Positions 59,730 to 64,000 of a DNA stretch of 64,000 nt are shown here, piece after piece; the first letter of the stretch is position 1; the number at the start of each line of letters is the position of its first letter. The stretch is from Chitinophagaceae bacterium. GTDB taxonomy: Bacteria > Bacteroidota > Bacteroidia > Chitinophagales > Chitinophagaceae. Below the pieces are notes generated by a model that was not told where the DNA came from, did no database searches, and was given only the letters and a program-made list of their open reading frames with translations. Position numbers and translations under genes: made by a program. The DNA lies in the NCBI GenBank assembly GCA_016722465.1, contig JADKJC010000002.1, positions 696,501 to 760,500 on the forward strand, written 5' to 3'.

Positions 59730-60176
59730 GTGTTGTTGTTGATTTGATTTGTTCAGTAAGACCAGGACGGTTTTACTGTGCTTTAGTTTAGCTATATAAA
59801 TGTTGGATATTTTTTTGATATCAACAAAAAGAGTTAGTAATAAATTTTTGTTAAAGCAAGGTTTCCTCCTGCTCAGCCATTGCCAGGTTCCGGGCTGGCT
59901 GGTGAATTTATCTATGCCTGGTTTATTGCATTTCCCGTAAAAACACCTTATTCCTGATCGTTAAATCACCCTTGGAAATACCGTTAAAATACCCTTTTAT
60001 TTCTGGTTTATTTTTTCAATTTTTACAGAACAATAGATTTCCAATTCCTGTTTGTTGAACCACTACATCCCCAGCCCTGCCAAATTTGTTTTATTCAGTG
60101 AATAGTATAGCTGCAAAGAGTGTCCTCAATATTTTCACTACATCCCGACCATAGACTGCAAACTAAAATATATATC
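59730..60176. other. 447-base intergenic stretch
   Basis: Between the divergent A2M and TIG-domain membrane protein genes. I see no gene and no clear TAnnTTTG promoter. There is a weak AT hairpin, AACAAAAA (59823-59830) with TTTTTGTT (59845-59852). The region must hold two divergent promoters, which I could not place. Confidence 0.5.
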
Positions 60177-61517
60177 ATGGCAGAAGTAAAAATTAAAGAA
60201 GAAATAACTACAAATGAAAAAGGCTGGGCAGGTTTCCTGCTCATCTTCTTTACCGTAATACCTGCGTTTTTCATTATTGCTTTATGGCCAGACAGAATGC
60301 CTGACCCAGATCATAAGCTCAATGTTTCCTATCATTTTCAACTCTTTCATGTACGTCTGATAACCGACAGCCAGAACAAGACAACCGGAAAAACTGTAAC
60401 TGCCGATACATTAAAAAAAAAACCGGTTACAGATACATCTGGAACAACAGCAGTCAATCTTAGCGCTTCAGATTCCGCCGTAAAAAAAACGATTGAATCC
60501 TTGGCAGATTCCGTTACTGCTGACGCAAAAAAAGCAACTGAAAAAGATGTTGCAGGTGCATGTTCAAAAAACGATGATCCCTGCTGCCTTATTAATATAA
60601 ATACCATTCTGCTACTACTGGTAGCCCTGGCAGGTTTCCTAGGAAACATGATACATATTTCCACCAGCTTTACCACTTATGTAGGAGCAGAGCAATTTAA
60701 AAGAAGTTGGGTCCTCTGGTATTATGTAAAGCCATTTTCTGCATCGGCGCTTGCTGTAGGTCTATATTTTGTATTCAGAGGCGGTTTCTTAAGTATGAAC
60801 AACGACCCTGCAAATATTAACCTTTATGGTGTGATGACCCTCTCTTTGCTTGCAGGTTTATTTACAGACAAAGCCACCCTTAAATTAAAAGAAATATTTG
60901 AAGTGGTATTCAGATCAAAAGAAGAACGGCCAGACACCCTAACTCCCAAGGCAAAAGTAAAAGGTATTACACCACTCGTTATAGACGCAGGAATCGAAAA
61001 TACGCTTACATTAACCGGCGAAAATCTTGATGTAAAAATAAAAGCAACGATTAATGACGAGATAGTACCGATAACTGACAAGGCTAAGGAAACTGCCACC
61101 ATTAAGTATAGTATTCCAGCTACACAAAAAGACAAAACAGAGTTTGTACTCTTAATAAAAGATGAGGATGGCAATACCCTGCTAAGAGAAATTTTAAAAT
61201 TAAAAGCAGTACCTGCTACTCTACCTGCAGGCGAGGGTGGGGAAGAAGAAGCAGAAACAACCATCACCGTTGAACCGCTTGAGATAGAAAAAGAAAAGGA
61301 AAACACCATTACAGTAACCGGTGAAAATATCAAAGCAGGTATTAAGGCAACCATTAATAATGCGCCTGTAACAATTACCCAGATCGCTGACAATACTGCC
61401 ACTATCAAATACAGGATACCGGAGACCGAAGCTGGTAAAACGGAATTTATTTTGAACATCAATGATGCAGAAGGTAATCCACTTTTTGCCGCATCAATAA
61501 AACTGAAATCAACATAA
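60177..61517 (+). CDS. membrane protein with tandem C-terminal TIG/IPT-like domains
   Basis: 446 residues from ATG 60177 (an in-frame upstream start adds an unlikely 19 residues). One membrane segment at ~17-36, then a Ser/Thr/Lys-rich loop to ~128, and three more at ~137-157, ~183-203 and ~210-230. The C-terminal ~195 residues hold two related beta-domains (~255-345 and ~360-446). Both share T-L/I-T-x-T-G-E-N, I-K-A-T-I-N, A-T-I-K-Y-x-I-P and K-T-E-F-x-L, like TIG/IPT domains. With four segments the domains would face the cytoplasm, unusual for TIG. No family recognised. Confidence 0.7.
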   Translation: MAEVKIKEEITTNEKGWAGFLLIFFTVIPAFFIIALWPDRMPDPDHKLNVSYHFQLFHVRLITDSQNKTTGKTVTADTLKKKPVTDTSGTTAVNLSASDSAVKKTIESLADSVTADAKKATEKDVAGACSKNDDPCCLININTILLLLVALAGFLGNMIHISTSFTTYVGAEQFKRSWVLWYYVKPFSASALAVGLYFVFRGGFLSMNNDPANINLYGVMTLSLLAGLFTDKATLKLKEIFEVVFRSKEERPDTLTPKAKVKGITPLVIDAGIENTLTLTGENLDVKIKATINDEIVPITDKAKETATIKYSIPATQKDKTEFVLLIKDEDGNTLLREILKLKAVPATLPAGEGGEEEAETTITVEPLEIEKEKENTITVTGENIKAGIKATINNAPVTITQIADNTATIKYRIPETEAGKTEFILNINDAEGNPLFAASIKLKST

Positions 61518-61546
61518 AGATATTATCAACATTTAATACCGTCAGC

Positions 61547-62497
61547 ATGAGTATAGCTCAAACAAAAGGAAAAGGATGGCTGAAAGACTATCCTGATTTC
61601 CGGGATAATACACCTGCCACCAGTACCATCAGTGCAAGGCAAAAACTAAGAGGTATTAAAGAACCGGTAAGTAAAGTATTGGACAAGCTTGATTTAACAG
61701 GAGGAAAACGATCCAACGTTTCAAAGACAGTCAAAAAATCTGCTGCCACTGCAGAAAAAGTGGACCTGAGCAAATGGTGCAGCCCTATTGAAGACCAGGG
61801 CCAGCTGGGTTCCTGCACTGCACACGCCGGTGTAGGTTTGTATGAATATTTTGAAAGAAGCGCTTTTGGAAAACATACCGATGCCTCCCGGTTATTCCTG
61901 TACAAAACCACCCGTAACCTGCTCAAATGGAAGGGTGATGATGGTGCCTACCTCCGCACTACCATGGCAGCGCTGGCATTGTTTGGGCTGGTGCCCGAAA
62001 GATATTTTCCTTATGAGGAAGACAGGTTCAATGAAGAGCCAACACCCTTTATGTATTCGTATGCACAAAACTTCCAGGCCTTGTTGTATTACCGGCTGGA
62101 TGCAGATGGTATAAGAGGGCAACTGCTGCTGGATAAAATAAAAGACCATTTACGCAATGGCCTGCCCATGATGTTTGGCTTTACCTGCTTTACTTCGCTT
62201 GACCAGGCAGACAATGGCAAAATACCCTTCCCGGATGTGAAAGAAGAAGTGGATGGAGGCCATGCGGTGATGGCCGTGGGTTTTGATGATGGCTTAAAAA
62301 TTACCCACCCAAGCAACCCAACCATTGTAACCACCGGTGCGATTAAGATCCGCAACTCCTGGAGTGAGGCATGGGGCGAAAAAGGGTATGGCTGGCTGCC
62401 ATATGAATATGTGTTGAAATCCATTGCCGATGACTGGTGGACGATTACCAAGGCAGAATGGATCAACACGGGGAATTTTGGGTTGAAGAATGGCTAG
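61547..62497 (+). CDS. papain-like (C1 family) cysteine peptidase without signal peptide
   Basis: 316 residues. The catalytic set of C1 peptidases is complete: Gln84 (oxyanion) and Cys90 in D-Q-G-Q-L-G-S-C-T, His239 in G-G-H-A-V-M-A-V-G, and Asn270 in I-R-N-S-W. Residues 1-75 form a basic, helical pro-like region (K-L-R-G-I-K-E-P), but there is no signal peptide, so the protease may be cytoplasmic or self-inhibited until processed. Follows the TIG membrane protein by 29 bases on the same strand. Confidence 0.85.
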   Translation: MSIAQTKGKGWLKDYPDFRDNTPATSTISARQKLRGIKEPVSKVLDKLDLTGGKRSNVSKTVKKSAATAEKVDLSKWCSPIEDQGQLGSCTAHAGVGLYEYFERSAFGKHTDASRLFLYKTTRNLLKWKGDDGAYLRTTMAALALFGLVPERYFPYEEDRFNEEPTPFMYSYAQNFQALLYYRLDADGIRGQLLLDKIKDHLRNGLPMMFGFTCFTSLDQADNGKIPFPDVKEEVDGGHAVMAVGFDDGLKITHPSNPTIVTTGAIKIRNSWSEAWGEKGYGWLPYEYVLKSIADDWWTITKAEWINTGNFGLKNG

Positions 62498-62563
62498 TTT
62501 CATTATTATCATAATCCCGGAAGCCGAAAAGGGAATTTAAGAGTAGGCAATAAAATATTTGTT

Positions 62564-62899
62564 ATGGCTATATGGACTTCTAATAATCTCGCCTGCGTTA
62601 ATTTATGGAGCACACTTTATATTATGAAGCAGCATAAAAAGACTTTTAAGAAAGCTGAAAAACTGAAAATGAAGGAACTGCTTTTCTTCAATCCGTTATT
62701 AACAGAAGATGAACTAAAATTTGAAGCAGCCGGTATTGCAGACTTTCTTGATATTGTTTTTAAAAATACCTACGGTGGCAAATATGAAGATGGAATTGAT
62801 AAAGCAAAAGCTGTAAATCACCTGGTTGATACATTGATAGAGGGAGATAAAACAATGGCTGACCTTGCTGCTGCTGTAGATGATGATTATAATTTTTAA
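62564..62899 (+). CDS. small helical protein, unknown
   Basis: 111 residues from ATG 62564, or 91 from the in-frame ATG 62624, which removes an odd N-terminus and is my preference. Predicted all-alpha: basic start (K-Q-H-K-K-T-F-K-K-A-E-K), then amphipathic helices (A-D-F-L-D-I-V-F-K-N, K-A-V-N-H-L-V-D-T-L), acidic end (V-D-D-D-Y-N-F). No motif recognised. 66 bases after the protease gene and 11 before the next ATG, so probably part of the same operon. Confidence 0.6.
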   Translation: MAIWTSNNLACVNLWSTLYIMKQHKKTFKKAEKLKMKELLFFNPLLTEDELKFEAAGIADFLDIVFKNTYGGKYEDGIDKAKAVNHLVDTLIEGDKTMADLAAAVDDDYNF

Positions 62900-62910
62900 A
62901 ACCAATAAAT

Positions 62911-64000
62911 ATGGACTGCAAAAAATACTTACTGTTGCTTGTTTTTTATGTTGTGGCAAAAGCTACTCCAGCACAAACCATCACAACGTTGGAAGGACTA
63001 AAGGCAAAAATAGCAGCTGTTTTAGTTTCCGGCGACAATTTACCTGAGACAAAATTTAACACCATTGAGAACATGATTTTAAATGAACCAGGTATCTATA
63101 ATGATCTATGGGGCAGGGTGAACAATACCTTCAGAAATAAAAGCGACCAGTTTCTATTAAAGAACCTGAAAATTGATTTTAAAACATTCCAGGGAAATGA
63201 CAGCAATAAAACAAGTCTTGGCTTCTCCTACAAGTGGAACTACGAGATCAATAAGAAAAAGAATACAGATTACCAGCGCTCTGAGTTCCTGGCAAAAATA
63301 ACTGCAGAAGGAAATGTTGCTTTTAAAAAAAATCTGAACCCATTGGATTTTCAGTCTGCAAAATTAGACATCGGTACCAGCGGCTTTTTGGGTGGAACGG
63401 TTAATAAACTGGATGCAGCACTTACGGCGGACATGAATAAGATCAACCAGCAACTTGCGGCTATTGAAGATGAAGACGAATTGGCAAATTCACCCTTATG
63501 GAATGATATCACCAAAGCCATGGCCATCAAAAACCAATACCATTATAATTTTTCTGCCACCGGCGGATGGGAAGGGAAACAGGATTTCTCTACCTCACAA
63601 CTTACCTATGGAGCACAACTAAGGTTTAGTGCCAAAGCATATTCAGATAAAAATCCACTTGCACAATTAAATATACTGGATTACCCGTTTGCCCTTATCC
63701 GCTATATCACTGGCACCGACAAATCAATCAATCCTTATGGTGCGGCACTCCCTATTGTAACAATGGGTATTGATATGGTGAATCCAACAAAAGATTCTGT
63801 AAGAACAGCCATTACAGGAAATGAAAAACAGTTTACACGTTTTCGTTTTGAAGCTGGTTTCCGAACACTGCTGGCCAGTATTAATAAAACCACCATGCAT
63901 TTCAACGCAGCATACAGGTATTTCAGTGAGCTCAATGCAGCTTCTGCCATCAGGCTGGCAAAGTTGAACAGTTTTTCATATTTCACCTGTTCAGTAACTG
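62911..64000 (+). CDS. exported beta-rich protein, partial at window end
   Basis: Open from ATG 62911 to the last base of the window without a stop (363 codons), so truncated by the edge. The N-terminus is a signal peptide: M-D-C-K-K-Y-L-L-L-L-V-F-Y-V-V, ending A-T-P-A-Q (residue 22). The rest alternates hydrophobic residues with aromatic-rich strands (F-S-Y-K-W-N-Y-E-I, Y-N-F-S-A-T-G-G-W, L-T-Y-G-A-Q-L-R-F), like an outer-membrane barrel or surface beta protein. A helical insert lies near residues ~170-200. No family recognised. Last visible member of the 60.2-64 kb cluster. Confidence 0.7.
   Translation, partial: MDCKKYLLLLVFYVVAKATPAQTITTLEGLKAKIAAVLVSGDNLPETKFNTIENMILNEPGIYNDLWGRVNNTFRNKSDQFLLKNLKIDFKTFQGNDSNKTSLGFSYKWNYEINKKKNTDYQRSEFLAKITAEGNVAFKKNLNPLDFQSAKLDIGTSGFLGGTVNKLDAALTADMNKINQQLAAIEDEDELANSPLWNDITKAMAIKNQYHYNFSATGGWEGKQDFSTSQLTYGAQLRFSAKAYSDKNPLAQLNILDYPFALIRYITGTDKSINPYGAALPIVTMGIDMVNPTKDSVRTAITGNEKQFTRFRFEAGFRTLLASINKTTMHFNAAYRYFSELNAASAIRLAKLNSFSYFTCSVT

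Noticed and set aside
1..64000. rRNA, tRNA or CRISPR array
   Set aside because: No gap has cloverleaf-type sequence with the T-loop signature, and no regularly spaced direct repeats are present; almost all space is explained by protein genes.

Overview
The window is a chromosomal segment from a member of the Bacteroidota, most likely Chitinophagaceae or a close relative. Four things point there: secreted proteins with type IX secretion (T9SS) sorting domains, a long Bacteroidota-type SecA, TonB-dependent receptor, DUF2911, DUF4394, DUF6702 and MORN-repeat families, and many copies of the Bacteroidota -7 promoter element TAnnTTTG (several with a TTG about 19-22 bases upstream). I see no rRNA, tRNA, CRISPR array, insertion sequence or prophage. 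Most genes are ordinary chromosomal ones on both strands, with short gaps closed by good hairpin terminators.

Layout. 1-1.7 kb: the 3' end of a thermolysin-family (M4) secreted peptidase with a beta-propeller. 1.8-4.9 kb: lysA, scpB and atpG, all on the minus strand. 5.1-9.8 kb: a small membrane protein, a lipoprotein and secA. 9.9-18 kb: small membrane proteins, two transglutaminase-like proteins (one without its catalytic Cys), a parvulin, DUF2911 and DUF4394 proteins and DoxX. 18.1-23.1 kb: a metal-homeostasis and oxidative-stress block, with a TonB-dependent receptor divergent from a DtxR/MntR regulator over a DtxR-like box, a stand-alone T9SS domain protein, a peroxiredoxin and oxyR. 23.4-33.3 kb: secreted proteins (T9SS protein, BNR/sortilin-like protein, two MORN proteins, M1 peptidase) plus HupE and DUF6702. 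33.4-39.9 kb: CorC/HlyC-type protein, PAP2 phosphatase divergent from an LTA-synthase-like enzyme, methyltransferase and surE. 40.1-45.7 kb: a LexA-like XRE/S24 repressor with an elaborate operator, ssb, and a nucleotide-transporter-like MFS protein fused to HEAT repeats next to a cyclic-nucleotide-binding protein. 45.9-47.3 kb: broken yceI and crp/fnr genes. 47.3-51.6 kb: molybdenum cofactor genes (moeB-rhodanese, MOSC, moaC-moaB fusion, moeA). 51.6-59.7 kb: pbpC and a bacterial alpha-2-macroglobulin. 60.2-64 kb: an unrecognised cluster of a membrane protein with cytoplasmic TIG-like domains, a leaderless papain-like protease, a small helical protein and a secreted beta-rich protein cut by the window edge.

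A striking property of this window is that at least six genes (secA, the DUF3817 gene, yceI, crp/fnr, pbpC, alpha-2-macroglobulin) are interrupted. Four of the lesions are consistent with one missing base in a short homopolymer, and secA should be essential, so consensus sequence errors are the leading explanation. The yceI nonsense codon and the crp lesion, which looks like loss of one copy of an 8-bp tandem repeat, are different in kind and may be real. The regulatory findings I rate highest are the DtxR-type box at 20452-20470 and the promoter/operator at 40125-40170. The best candidates for an under-described system are the transporter-HEAT/cNMP pair at 41901-45092 and the protease cluster at 60177-64000.
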